Below are positions 1-7,831 of a stretch of DNA of 14,402 nt, one piece after another; positions within the stretch are counted from its first letter, which is position 1, and each line of letters starts with the position of its first letter. The stretch is taken from the NCBI GenBank assembly GCA_017514645.1, contig JAFWJP010000072.1:1-14402 (forward strand), read 5' to 3'. The notes beneath the pieces are model-generated. The model searched no databases and was not told the origin of the DNA. It was given only the letters and a program-made list of their open reading frames with translations. The position numbers were made by a program, and so were the translations under genes. The stretch is from Solobacterium sp. (GTDB lineage Bacteria; Bacillota_I; Bacilli_A; Erysipelotrichales; Erysipelotrichaceae).

Positions 1-1413
1 CAGCAGCCGTACATTCTTCGCAAAGTACAGGTTCTGATTGCCCACGTACCAGATATCGCTCGAATTGAAATACGTACGGTACGAATAGCAGATCAGTATG
101 GTCGGCAGCAGCCACGGGAACAGCAGCGCGTACTCCAGCACGACACCGCTCTTACGGTTTCTCTTCTTGAAAATATAGTTGCAGGCAATGACGACGATAA
201 CGCAGGCCAGTGCCGCTGCGATCGCCGACAGTACAAAGCTCAGCTTGATACCCCCGAGTGTCGCCTCATTGGAGAATACTCCCGATATCGACCCCTCACG
301 GATCTTGTAATTGCCCCGTGATGTGAGATAGGAATAGTCCTGCTGACCGAAGTAGTTGACGATCGTCCACTGGGAGAGATCCAGCTTCCGCATTCTGACC
401 GCACTGTATGTCTGGAACGAGAAGAGAATGATCATTACGACCGGCGTCATGTAGATGATGAACAGAACATATGCATAGATATGCGCAATGATATTGGCAA
501 CCGGATTGTTGATCTTCTGCTTCTGAAGCTTTGCCTTGGTCTTGCTGACAGAAAGATAGTGTCCCTTTCTCTCATACGAAGACAGAACCGTCAGAAGTAC
601 GATCGTGAACAGTGCAAGGATGATCGACAGCAATGCTGCTCTTGCCTGCGGGAACGCTTCATCCGCTGTAGATGAACCGGCCAGGCGGACGATCTCCGGG
701 TTGATGGAATCATAGCCCAGAAGCGTCGGTGCCGACATCGCGCACAGACCGGTAATGAATGTCATGACCGTCAAGGAGAACAATGTCGGTATGAGTGTCG
801 GCAGTACGACTTTCCAGAGAACCTTGAACGGATTGGCACCCATGTTCCTGGCGGCTTCCACGGTGTTGTAATCGATGCCGCGGATCGCATTGCGCAGAAA
901 CAGCATATGATTGCTGGTACACGCAAAGGTCATGGTAAACAGAACAGCATTGTATCCGGAGAACCAGGTTGTCTTGATTCCCGGGAATGATTCTGCAAGC
1001 ATCTTGGTGATGATACCGTCTCCGGCATACAGGAACATATAACCTGTAACCAGCGCAACACCGGAATAAATCATCGTCGTCATATAGCCGAGACGAAGAA
1101 TCTTCGCACCTTTGATATCAAAGTACTCTGTTAGAAGCACGATGGAAATACCGACAATATTGACCGTTATGACTAGCGCAACCGCCAGCTTCAGGGAATT
1201 CCAGACATAGGATTTCATGCTTCCGGCAAGGAAGAAACGAATGACAGCGAACGCATCCGTCTGCCCGGCAGCGTTCTTCGTTGTAAAGATACTGGTCAGC
1301 GTGTTCAGACACGGCAGCAGCATAAACCCGAAGAACAGATAGGCAAACAATGCGATGCCGATCATGTGGATCAGATAATCCGGAGACAGGATCCCTGTTT
1401 TATCCTGTTTCAT
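1..1413 (-). CDS. ABC transporter permease, fused double-domain FbpB/ThiP type (partial, C-terminus beyond left edge)
   Basis: An open frame of 471 codons runs from an ATG at 1413 to the window edge without a stop, so the protein is cut at its C-terminus. It is an inner-membrane permease of a binding-protein-dependent importer. Hydrophobic segments are seen around residues 15-35, 73-95, 108-130, 157-173, 205-228 and 260-278. The coupling (EAA) loop is at about 186-205, with E186-A-A, then G192 and a closing L-P. A basic linker (about 281-300) leads into a second permease unit (helices near 308-331, 390-412 and 425-445). This duplication is typical of FbpB/ThiP-type permeases in which one chain carries both halves. 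The second EAA loop would lie outside the window. The start has GGGAGG seven bases upstream and overlaps the stop of the ATPase gene as ATGA, indicating translational coupling. Substrate is not determined. Confidence 0.9.
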   Translation of the reverse strand, partial: MKQDKTGILSPDYLIHMIGIALFAYLFFGFMLLPCLNTLTSIFTTKNAAGQTDAFAVIRFFLAGSMKSYVWNSLKLAVALVITVNIVGISIVLLTEYFDIKGAKILRLGYMTTMIYSGVALVTGYMFLYAGDGIITKMLAESFPGIKTTWFSGYNAVLFTMTFACTSNHMLFLRNAIRGIDYNTVEAARNMGANPFKVLWKVVLPTLIPTLFSLTVMTFITGLCAMSAPTLLGYDSINPEIVRLAGSSTADEAFPQARAALLSIILALFTIVLLTVLSSYERKGHYLSVSKTKAKLQKQKINNPVANIIAHIYAYVLFIIYMTPVVMIILFSFQTYSAVRMRKLDLSQWTIVNYFGQQDYSYLTSRGNYKIREGSISGVFSNEATLGGIKLSFVLSAIAAALACVIVVIACNYIFKKRNRKSGVVLEYALLFPWLLPTILICYSYRTYFNSSDIWYVGNQNLYFAKNVRLL

Positions 1414-2444
1414 GCCTGAACCTCCCGGCCTCCTGCAGGATAAGCCATAATATCCCGCGGATCAATGATCACCGTAACGTTCTGACCTTCTTCGTAGATC
1501 CGGATCCCGTCGTTCTTTTCGATTACCTTGATCTCCTGTCCGGCAGCCCGGATATAGTACTTGATGTAAAGACCGTAATACTCCCTGGTTTCAACGATAC
1601 CCGGAACAGCAATCTGTCCGTTCTCCGGTGTCACATTCACATGCAGACGCTCCAGACGGATATAGTTGTGCATGGACGGATCCACCTGTGCACCATTCTC
1701 GTTGATATACGCAACAAATTCATCTCCCAGCCGGTTGATATCACCGATGAAGTTGCAGACAAACTCCGTCTTTGAGAAATTGTAGACTTCGTTCGGTGTA
1801 CCGATCTGTTCGATATATCCCCTGTTGAACACTGCGATCCGGTCAGAGAGCGTCAGAGCTTCTTCCTGGTCATGCGTAACGTAGATCGTCGTGATGCCGA
1901 AGTCCTTCTGCATCTTCTTCAGCTCGTTTCTCAGCTGTACACGCAACTTGGCGTCCAGGTTTGACAACGGCTCGTCCATGCAGATGATCGCCGGTTCCGT
2001 CACCAGTGCGCGTGCGATCGCAACGCGCTGCTGCTGGCCGCCGGAAAGCTCGCTGACAGCCTTCACCAGCTGTTCGTCACTGAGATCGACTTTTCTGGCG
2101 ATATCCCGGACTTTGGTATCGATTTCCGCTTTGTTCAGCTTTTTGATCTTCAGGCCGAAGGCAATATTGTCATAGACCGTCATGGTCGGAAACAGTGCAT
2201 AGCTCTGGAATACGATTCCGATATTCCTGTTCTCGATCGGTACATGGGTGATGTCCCTGTCCTTGACCACGACAGTTCCTTCTGCAGGTTCAATGAAACC
2301 GGTAATGGTGCGCAGTGTCGTTGTCTTGCCGCATCCGGACGGGCCGAGGAACGTAAAGAATTCTCCTTCCTTCACATGTACATTGATGTCGTGAAGTGCA
2401 GTGAAATCACCGAATTTCACAACAATACCGTTTAAATGAATCAT
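1410..2444 (-). CDS. ABC transporter ATP-binding protein, FbpC/PotA type
   Basis: This 344-residue ATPase powers the neighbouring FbpB-like permease. In order it shows Walker A (G34-PSGCGKTT), the Q-loop glutamine (Q80), the LSGGQ signature (133-137), Walker B with catalytic E158 (MDE), and the switch histidine H191 in THDQEEA. A C-terminal regulatory TOBE-like region spans about 240-344. Layout and length match the spermidine/iron/sulfate ATPase group (PotA, FbpC). The frame is open up to an ATG at 2525, but I place the start at 2444. There AAAGGGAGAG (2451-2460) sits six bases upstream, the protein then begins MIHLNG as family members do, and the extra 27 codons would run through a terminator-like hairpin. 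It lies between the binding protein and permease genes and overlaps the latter by four bases. It is distinct from the MsmK-type ATPase at 9131-10318. Confidence 0.93.
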   Translation of the reverse strand: MIHLNGIVVKFGDFTALHDINVHVKEGEFFTFLGPSGCGKTTTLRTITGFIEPAEGTVVVKDRDITHVPIENRNIGIVFQSYALFPTMTVYDNIAFGLKIKKLNKAEIDTKVRDIARKVDLSDEQLVKAVSELSGGQQQRVAIARALVTEPAIICMDEPLSNLDAKLRVQLRNELKKMQKDFGITTIYVTHDQEEALTLSDRIAVFNRGYIEQIGTPNEVYNFSKTEFVCNFIGDINRLGDEFVAYINENGAQVDPSMHNYIRLERLHVNVTPENGQIAVPGIVETREYYGLYIKYYIRAAGQEIKVIEKNDGIRIYEEGQNVTVIIDPRDIMAYPAGGREVQA

Positions 2445-2450
2445 ATCGAT

Positions 2451-2460
2451 CTCTCCCTTT
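2451..2460 (-). promoter_or_regulatory. Ribosome binding site deciding the start of the FbpC-type ATPase
   Basis: The purine-rich AAAGGGAGAG lies six bases before the ATG at 2444. No comparable site precedes the upstream in-frame ATG at 2525. Confidence 0.75.
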
Positions 2461-2483
2461 CTGCCCGCTTTCCGCAGTCTTTG

Positions 2484-2519
2484 ATAAAAGGGACGGGCCG
2501 ATACAGCGACCCGCCCCTT
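2484..2519 (-). terminator. Terminator-like hairpin between binding-protein and ATPase genes
   Basis: Read on the minus strand, a 12-bp stem (right arm 2508-2519, left arm 2488-2499, with two G-U type pairs) encloses an 8-base loop and is followed by a short run of four T. It lies 30 bases after the binding-protein stop and about 40 before the ATPase start. The T-run is short, so it probably acts as a partial terminator or 3' stabiliser that gives more binding protein than membrane components, rather than as a full stop. Confidence 0.6.
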
Positions 2520-2548
2520 CTTCACTTGTGTTTACTGATCCGTTCCGA

Positions 2549-3790
2549 TCAGTTCGCAGCCTGTGTCAGAGTAGCCCAATCAAGGTTATCCCAGTCAGGT
2601 TCCGGCTTCGCATCTGCCTGATCAGCCCAGTAGAATCCCAGGTTGGTCATGATGTTCGTCCATTCCGCACTGTGTGCCGCAACATATGCAGCATATGTCA
2701 TATCCGTTCCCGGAACAGTTGTCAGCGCAAAGTTCGGGATCTGGTAGATTGCCGGAATGTCATCGCCGTAGACCAGCTTCGCAGCTTCTGTGTTGCAAGG
2801 GAAGGAATCGAATTCCTCAGCCCATTCAGCCTGCAGTTCAGCGCTTCCGAACCACTCGCAGAATGCCTTGACGGCTTCTGTTTCTTCCTCTGTTCTGCCC
2901 TCTTTGTCAAGAATACCGATGTACTCAGCAATGTAATAAGTACCATCCTTGATGTCCACAAGGCCCCAGTTCTCCGGCTCCAGAGCGCCGACCAGCGGAT
3001 GATCGGAACCATCAGCAGCCGCATCGATCTTACCGTACAGAGCGGAAGAATAGAATTCAGAGACCGCAACCTCACCTCTGTTCAGAGGATCGAAACCGTA
3101 CTTGTAGTCATCACCGCCGGATACACCCTCGGCGCAGAACTTCCACAGTGCCTTCCATCCGTCAACGGAGATACCGCCCGCAGGAGAAGCAGGATCCGTG
3201 AATGCATACAGCATCGCCGAGTTGATGTTTGCGTTTGTCGTTCCGCCGATCTTGTTCTGACGGTACCACTTGTAACCGCTGTCGACTACATCAGCCCAAT
3301 GATCGAAATGCAGTTCCTCACCGTTCGTTCCGAACTCATCGGTACGGTACAGCATCAGAACGTTCTGGATAACGATACCGTATGCCTTGCCGTCATACTT
3401 GTACTCACCGACTTCACCGGCCCAGGACGGTGTCCAGTCGACCAGTTTCAGATTCTCATAGTTTCCGTCAACGATCTGGCCCCAGCGCGTCTCGTTCAGA
3501 CCGAAGATCAGGTCTCCGTCCTTCTTCTCATTCGCAGCCTGTACAGCAGCAGTATCACCGGAAATGACGGAGTTGTCATCGATGCTGATCGTAAATCCGG
3601 CTTCCGCAGCCTTCTTGATCAGCCATGTTGTACGCTCCGTAGAGTTCGAGTTGGAATAAATACGGATCGTATAACCCGAATAATCCTTCTCTTCAGGGGC
3701 TTCAGCGCCGCCGTCATCCGCAGGTGTGCCGGAGCACGCCGCAAGAAGCGGTACCAGCGTCAAAGCCAAAAGCTTTTTTGTCAGTTTCAT
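2549..3790 (-). CDS. Extracellular solute-binding lipoprotein of an FbpABC/PotABCD-type importer
   Basis: This 413-residue protein starts with a lipoprotein signal: a basic N-terminus, a hydrophobic core and the lipobox L16-A-A-C19. A short acidic Gly/Ala/Pro/Glu-rich linker follows (about 20-37) before the mature domain beginning YTIRIYSNS. It should be anchored outside the cell and deliver ligand to the adjacent permease. The fold family is the type-2 periplasmic binding proteins of the FbpA/AfuA-like group. Family-like stretches include GEVAV (239-243), then YYIAEYIGIL, and near the C-terminus FGSAELQAEW and FPCNTEA. The tyrosine pair that binds iron in FbpA proteins is not evident at the expected place after GEVAV, where only a single Tyr follows a Phe, so an iron ligand is doubtful. 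GAAGGGAAAG precedes the ATG. It is the first gene of its operon. The ligand is unknown. Confidence 0.88.
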   Translation of the reverse strand: MKLTKKLLALTLVPLLAACSGTPADDGGAEAPEEKDYSGYTIRIYSNSNSTERTTWLIKKAAEAGFTISIDDNSVISGDTAAVQAANEKKDGDLIFGLNETRWGQIVDGNYENLKLVDWTPSWAGEVGEYKYDGKAYGIVIQNVLMLYRTDEFGTNGEELHFDHWADVVDSGYKWYRQNKIGGTTNANINSAMLYAFTDPASPAGGISVDGWKALWKFCAEGVSGGDDYKYGFDPLNRGEVAVSEFYSSALYGKIDAAADGSDHPLVGALEPENWGLVDIKDGTYYIAEYIGILDKEGRTEEETEAVKAFCEWFGSAELQAEWAEEFDSFPCNTEAAKLVYGDDIPAIYQIPNFALTTVPGTDMTYAAYVAAHSAEWTNIMTNLGFYWADQADAKPEPDWDNLDWATLTQAAN

Positions 3791-3810
3791 GATCTTTTCT
3801 TTCCCTTCTA

Positions 3811-3827
3811 ATCCCGTATTACGGGAT
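3811..3827. repeat. Perfect 17-bp palindrome in the leader of the second ABC operon
   Basis: Two 8-base arms (ATCCCGTA and TACGGGAT) flank one central base, just upstream of the ribosome binding site of the binding-protein gene and about 5 bases after the inferred transcription start. It could be an operator or a small leader hairpin. It carries no U-run, so it is not an intrinsic terminator. Confidence 0.55.
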
Positions 3828-3838
3828 CCGATACTTCT

Positions 3839-3866
3839 ATTTTAACACTCTGTTTTCAAAGCTCAA
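3839..3866 (-). promoter_or_regulatory. Sigma-A-type promoter of the second ABC importer operon
   Basis: On the minus strand a -35-like TTGAGC (3861-3866) is separated by 16 bases from a -10-like TAAAAT (3839-3844), giving a start near 3832 and a leader of about 40 bases. The only other open stretch before the gene is the short gap after the GH13 gene, where I see no terminator, so read-through from the maltodextrin operon is also possible. Confidence 0.55.
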
Positions 3867-3873
3867 CACTTTG

Positions 3874-3887
3874 TGAAAACGTTTACA
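3874..3887 (-). promoter_or_regulatory. cre (CcpA) motif upstream of the second ABC importer
   Basis: TGTAAACGTTTTCA on the minus strand matches the cre consensus TGWAANCGNTNWCA at every position. It lies seven bases upstream of the -35 element, centred about 48 bases before the inferred start. Its AACGTT core is shared with the CG-centred palindromes in front of the LacI-type regulator gene, so that regulator could also bind here. Which protein binds is inferred, not shown. Confidence 0.65.
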
Positions 3888-3897
3888 ACAGTTTCCG

Positions 3898-5532
3898 TCA
3901 TTCGTTTTCCGTCAATACAGCGATACTGCAGCCCGGCAGATGCAGAATTCCCTTTTCATAGCGGACCTGTTCTTCATCCGTGTTCAGAACTGCCGAAAGA
4001 CGAAGCGGTTCCTGAAGAACACCGGTATCGATATCTGCCTGCTCTGCGGAAAGGTTCATAATGATCAGAACGGGTTCCAGTCCTTCTTTCCAGCGGATGA
4101 ATGCCGCAATGCGGTCGCTGCAGAGTTCATCCACCGCAGCTGTTGTCCCCCTGGCAATGACCGGGAAACTGTTTCTCACCCGGATCGTTTCCCGGAACCA
4201 GTGATAGACCGACAGTTCGTCCTTCAGCTGATCCTCCAGAGACGGGAACTTCATTTCAACGTCTTCCGTGCCCTCCACCGGATCACAGGTACAGTCATCC
4301 TCACCCCACTGCATGGGATATCTCTTGTTTTCATCCCTGCCGGAGCCCTTCATGCCGATATCTTCTCCGTAATAAACAAATACATTCCCGCGCATGAACA
4401 GATTCAGCGCATAGGCCATCTTCGTCACCGGACCATCGTCCAGGGCATAATACCCCGCACTTCTTCCCATATCGTGGTTTGTATAGAAAGGCGCATCAAT
4501 ATGATCGGGATTGTGCTCCGCGTACGTATTCTCATACAGGATCATCGCATTGACGAAATCCTCTGCCGAAAGGTCATTCCGCATGGTCCGGCAGATGAAC
4601 CCGCTCTGGTCACCGAACGGAAAATCGAACAGAGAATCGATTCCGCTCTCATACAGTCCGGCAATCGTACTGCGGTCTGCCCATGCTTCACCGACCAAGT
4701 AGCAGTCCGGTCTGATCTCCCTGCACGTACTGCACACAAAGCGCAGAAAATCCGTATTTGCGTCCTGGTTTCCGGTATAGTACGAAGTCACTGCATCAAG
4801 GCGGAATCCATCCACGCCGCGTGCCAGCCAGAATGAAAGAATATCCCTGATCTCGCTCCGCACCGCCGCAGAATCCAGATTCAGATCCGGCATCTCCGAC
4901 CAGAAACGCGCTTCATAGTACCAGCCGCTGTCCCCAAGAGGGGCATATCCATCGGAAGCCTCCCGTTCAAATCGGTAATACCCAGCATACGGACATACAG
5001 AAAGATCGATCTGTTCCGGACTGTTTGTCGTTTTCATGTATTCAGCAGCCTGAAGAAACCAGGGATGAGAACTGGACGTATGGTTCAGCGGCAGATCCAG
5101 AAGCACCCGGATTCCCCTGCTGTGACATTCGTTCAGCAGACGGTCAAAATCATCCAGCGTGCCGAATGCCGGATCGATCGCACAGTAATCCTTCACATCG
5201 TACTTGTGATATGTATCCGAAGGAAATACCGGTGTGAGCCAGATCTGGTCGAATCCGGTCTCCTGGATATAGTCCAGCTTTCTCCGGATCCCTTCCAGGT
5301 CACCTGTCCCGTCTTCGTTGCTGTCGCTGAACGAGCCAACAAAGATCTCGTATGTCGTACGGTAGTCATCCTCTGACTGCTGCGGTTCCAGCCCGGCATT
5401 GAAGGAATCCATCTGTACAGCGGAAACAGCAGATCCTTTCGGACCTGCTGTACGCAGAAGACAGATTCCAAGCAGCACCGCAGCGAAAACAACCGCACAG
5501 TGCAGCAGTACCCTCTTCGTTCCGTTTTTCAT
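3898..5532 (-). CDS. Membrane-anchored GH13 alpha-glucan hydrolase (alpha-amylase/neopullulanase-like)
   Basis: This 544-residue glycoside hydrolase should cut alpha-glucans outside the cell. A single N-terminal hydrophobic segment (about 8-26) follows a basic start. The one cysteine there (LLGIC) lacks a small residue before it, so a signal anchor is more likely than a lipoprotein. GH13 motifs appear in order: a Ca-binding D70-S-N-E-D-G-T-G-D loop; region I D146-LPLNH151; the MPDLN box (214-218); region II G242-F-R-L-D246 (nucleophile); region III G281-E282 (acid/base); region IV N352-H-D354. A C-terminal beta domain fills about 455-544. All catalytic residues are present. The MPDLN box places it among amylase/neopullulanase/oligo-glucosidase types, so exact specificity is uncertain. 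Its ATG overlaps the malG stop (ATGA), making it the last gene of the maltodextrin operon. Confidence 0.93.
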   Translation of the reverse strand: MKNGTKRVLLHCAVVFAAVLLGICLLRTAGPKGSAVSAVQMDSFNAGLEPQQSEDDYRTTYEIFVGSFSDSNEDGTGDLEGIRRKLDYIQETGFDQIWLTPVFPSDTYHKYDVKDYCAIDPAFGTLDDFDRLLNECHSRGIRVLLDLPLNHTSSSHPWFLQAAEYMKTTNSPEQIDLSVCPYAGYYRFEREASDGYAPLGDSGWYYEARFWSEMPDLNLDSAAVRSEIRDILSFWLARGVDGFRLDAVTSYYTGNQDANTDFLRFVCSTCREIRPDCYLVGEAWADRSTIAGLYESGIDSLFDFPFGDQSGFICRTMRNDLSAEDFVNAMILYENTYAEHNPDHIDAPFYTNHDMGRSAGYYALDDGPVTKMAYALNLFMRGNVFVYYGEDIGMKGSGRDENKRYPMQWGEDDCTCDPVEGTEDVEMKFPSLEDQLKDELSVYHWFRETIRVRNSFPVIARGTTAAVDELCSDRIAAFIRWKEGLEPVLIIMNLSAEQADIDTGVLQEPLRLSAVLNTDEEQVRYEKGILHLPGCSIAVLTENE

Positions 5533-6404
5533 CCCTTGACCGCTCCGGACATTCCTTCAACATAGAATCTCTGCATGTAGAGGAACAATGCAGCGATCGG
5601 AATGGAGATCAGTACTGCACCGGCCGCAAAGCAGGTATACCATTGGTAGATATACTCTTTCTGCAGCATGTTCCAGAGACCGATGGCCACCGTGAACTGG
5701 TCGGCGTTTGCCCGGCAGAGCACCTTGGCAAAGATGAAGTCCACCCACGGCGCAATGAACGATGTCATGACCGTATAGATGACAATGGGCTTGGAAAGCG
5801 GCATGGTGATCCGCGTGAATACCTGCCACTGCGTAGCTCCGTCCATGACAGCAGCCTCATCGATCGACCTGGGAATCGTATCAAAGAATCCTTTGGCGAT
5901 CTGGAACCCAAGGCCCGTACATGCGGAATAAACGATGATCAGACCGATACGGATCAGTGACCCTTCTGTTAGTCCCATGGCCTTCAGAATGAAATACTGC
6001 GCGATCATGGCCATGAAGCCCGGGAACAGTCCAAGGATCATGGCAATGTTCATATACGGTTTACGGAACCTGAAGCGCATCCGGCTCAGGGAATAGGACA
6101 CTGACAGTACAAAGAACGTACTGCAGATGCAGCAGCATACCGCAATGATCAGCGTATTCTTGAACATCTTCGGAAAGTTCAGAACATTCCGGTCCGTCAG
6201 AAGCTTTACATAATTGTTCAGCGTATATCCCTGCGGGAGGAACGTATTCGTATAAGCGCCCGGTTCTGCCCGGAAACTCGTCAGGATGATCCAGAAGATC
6301 GGAAGGACCCAGATGAGCGCCAGGACAGCAAGCAGCAGATGTACGAGAACATTGACAGCCCTTCTGCGGGGACTCATTCTGTTTTTTTCTGCCATTGTTG
6401 TCAT
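5529..6404 (-). CDS. malG: Maltodextrin ABC transporter permease MalG
   Basis: This 291-residue inner-membrane protein is one half of the maltodextrin channel. Hydrophobic segments lie near residues 18-42, 84-105, 117-139, 151-170, 204-222 and 254-275, giving the usual six helices. The EAA coupling loop is at about 183-202 (E183-A-A-V-M-D-G, closing in M-P). The C-terminus ends VEGMSGAVKG, close to the conserved V-K-G tail of MalG proteins. Its ATG at 6404 overlaps the malF stop by one base (TAATG) with AGGAGG about ten bases upstream, and its own stop overlaps the GH13 gene start, so malF, malG and the hydrolase appear translationally coupled. A second ATG three codons in (6395) is less favoured. 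Confidence 0.93.
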   Translation of the reverse strand: MTTMAEKNRMSPRRRAVNVLVHLLLAVLALIWVLPIFWIILTSFRAEPGAYTNTFLPQGYTLNNYVKLLTDRNVLNFPKMFKNTLIIAVCCCICSTFFVLSVSYSLSRMRFRFRKPYMNIAMILGLFPGFMAMIAQYFILKAMGLTEGSLIRIGLIIVYSACTGLGFQIAKGFFDTIPRSIDEAAVMDGATQWQVFTRITMPLSKPIVIYTVMTSFIAPWVDFIFAKVLCRANADQFTVAIGLWNMLQKEYIYQWYTCFAAGAVLISIPIAALFLYMQRFYVEGMSGAVKG

Positions 6405-7750
6405 TACATGAACGCCTCCTCGTTTTTATACGACGTCGAATTCCGGTATGTTACAAGCGTAACGATCGTCAGAATGATGAACGTCATGATACCGATGACG
6501 GCACCGAGATTGTAGTACTGCTGGTCCACGGTCAGCTTGTACAGCCAGGTTACCAGCAGGTCGGTCTGACCTGCCGTATCACCGACATAGGTCGGTCCGC
6601 CTCCCGACAGAAGATAGATCACGTTGAAGTTGTTGATGTTGCCGACAAAACTGGAGATCAGATACGGCGTTGTAACGAACAGCATATACGGCAGCGTGAT
6701 CTTGAAGAAGATACGCACCGGTCCTGCGCCGTCCATCTTCGCTGCTTCATACAGTTCGTTCGGTATATTCTGCAGAATACCGGTCACCTGCAGCATGGTA
6801 TACGGAATACCGACCCACAGGTTGATGACAATGATCGTGATCCTCGCCCACATGGCATTCTGCCAGAACGGCAGCGGTGAACTGATCAGTCCGAGATTCT
6901 GCAGCAGTACATTGATGGCACCGGAAGGCTGCAGCATGATGTTCATGATCATGAGTGTGACAAACTGCGGCACTGCGATCGACAGTACAAAGCAGAAACG
7001 CCAGAAGCCTTTCCCCTTGGTATCCTTGCGGTTGATGATCATTGCCAGGATCATGCCGAGGATATAGTTCAGGAATGTCGCAAAGATCGCCCAGACGATC
7101 GTCCAGGCCAGTACATGCCAGAACTGCCGGCCGATATTGCCGTTCATATTCAGCACGCGCTGGAACTGATGCAGACCGTCCCAATCAAACAGCATCAGAT
7201 GGTTGTCTTCTTTGGAGTAGGTCGTAAAGGCCATGGAGATCATGTAGACCAGAGGGACGATGTTGAAGATCAGGATACCGAGACACGGTAGTGTCATCAG
7301 TGTCATGTGCAGATTCTGATCCAGCAGACTCCGGAGATCTTCCTTCAGCGTCGGTACATGTCCGCCCTGTTCCTTGATCAGCTGGATCTTGTAGGAATGG
7401 CGCATCTGCAGGATCCAGAGCACGATGATCGCAGCGATGACAAAGAGCGCGACAACACCGGCCAGCAGGATCTGCTGGGAATTGTCTCCGGTCGTATACT
7501 CGAAGATCTGCTTGGCTTCATTCCAGACCTTTCCCTGTTCCTGCGTACCGAGGGAAGGCATCATGGACAATGAGTGAATACCGGTATTGATCATGTAGAA
7601 GACAAATGCTGCCTGGAACAGAAGTACCAGCAGTCCTTTGACGATCTGTTTATGACCGATCAGACCGGCACCCATGACTACAGCAGACAGTCTTGTATAC
7701 AGATCACCGTATCTGAGTGCGTTCCTTGCGCTGATCTGTTTGTTTCCCAT
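6404..7750 (-). CDS. malF: Maltodextrin ABC transporter permease MalF
   Basis: This 448-residue permease partners MalG. It carries about eight hydrophobic segments (near 37-57, 96-116, 152-174, 213-236, 250-272, 303-323, 357-377 and 415-434), i.e. the two extra N-terminal helices typical of MalF. The EAA loop is at 335-354 (E335-A-A-K-M-D-G-A-G, then I-T-L-P), and the following NNFNVIYLLSGGGP stretch is characteristic of maltose/maltodextrin permeases. I place the start at 7750 because GGAGGTGATCC ends one base before it, giving an ideal spacing. The frame extends six codons further to 7768, but that ATG would lie upstream of the same ribosome binding site. It follows malE after an intercistronic hairpin and ends in TAATG with malG. 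Confidence 0.94.
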   Translation of the reverse strand: MGNKQISARNALRYGDLYTRLSAVVMGAGLIGHKQIVKGLLVLLFQAAFVFYMINTGIHSLSMMPSLGTQEQGKVWNEAKQIFEYTTGDNSQQILLAGVVALFVIAAIIVLWILQMRHSYKIQLIKEQGGHVPTLKEDLRSLLDQNLHMTLMTLPCLGILIFNIVPLVYMISMAFTTYSKEDNHLMLFDWDGLHQFQRVLNMNGNIGRQFWHVLAWTIVWAIFATFLNYILGMILAMIINRKDTKGKGFWRFCFVLSIAVPQFVTLMIMNIMLQPSGAINVLLQNLGLISSPLPFWQNAMWARITIIVINLWVGIPYTMLQVTGILQNIPNELYEAAKMDGAGPVRIFFKITLPYMLFVTTPYLISSFVGNINNFNVIYLLSGGGPTYVGDTAGQTDLLVTWLYKLTVDQQYYNLGAVIGIMTFIILTIVTLVTYRNSTSYKNEEAFM

Positions 7751-7751
7751 T

Positions 7752-7762
7752 GGATCACCTCC
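7752..7762 (-). promoter_or_regulatory. Near-perfect ribosome binding site of malF
   Basis: GGAGGTGATCC matches the 16S rRNA anti-Shine-Dalgarno complement over 11 bases. There are seven bases from GGAGG to the ATG at 7750, which decides the start codon. Confidence 0.85.
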
Positions 7763-7784
7763 CGTCATACCGGATCAACCGGGA

Positions 7785-7815
7785 ATACCGCAGCCGGATC
7801 AACCGGCTGCGGTAT
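7785..7815 (-). repeat. Intercistronic hairpin between malE and malF
   Basis: A perfect 13-bp stem (7785-7797 with 7803-7815) with a 5-base loop sits directly after the malE stop. No T-run follows, so it is unlikely to terminate fully. Such hairpins often protect the 3' end of binding-protein mRNA. The apex CCGG-TTGAT-CCGG is repeated at 7770-7782 as a second, smaller inverted repeat. Confidence 0.7.
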
Positions 7816-7831
7816 CAAACTGAGTAACGGA

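Noticed and set aside
2445..2525. N-terminal extension of 27 codons on the FbpC-type ATPase.
   Set aside because: It would translate through a terminator-like hairpin; a good ribosome binding site and family-like start lie at 2444.
2528..3811. Plus-strand open frame of 427 codons opposite the second binding protein.
   Set aside because: It is antisense to a clear lipoprotein gene and has no recognisable domains or initiation signals.
3811..3827. Leader palindrome considered as an intrinsic terminator of the GH13 gene.
   Set aside because: No T-run follows on either strand, the stem is short, and it lies downstream of a plausible promoter for the next gene.
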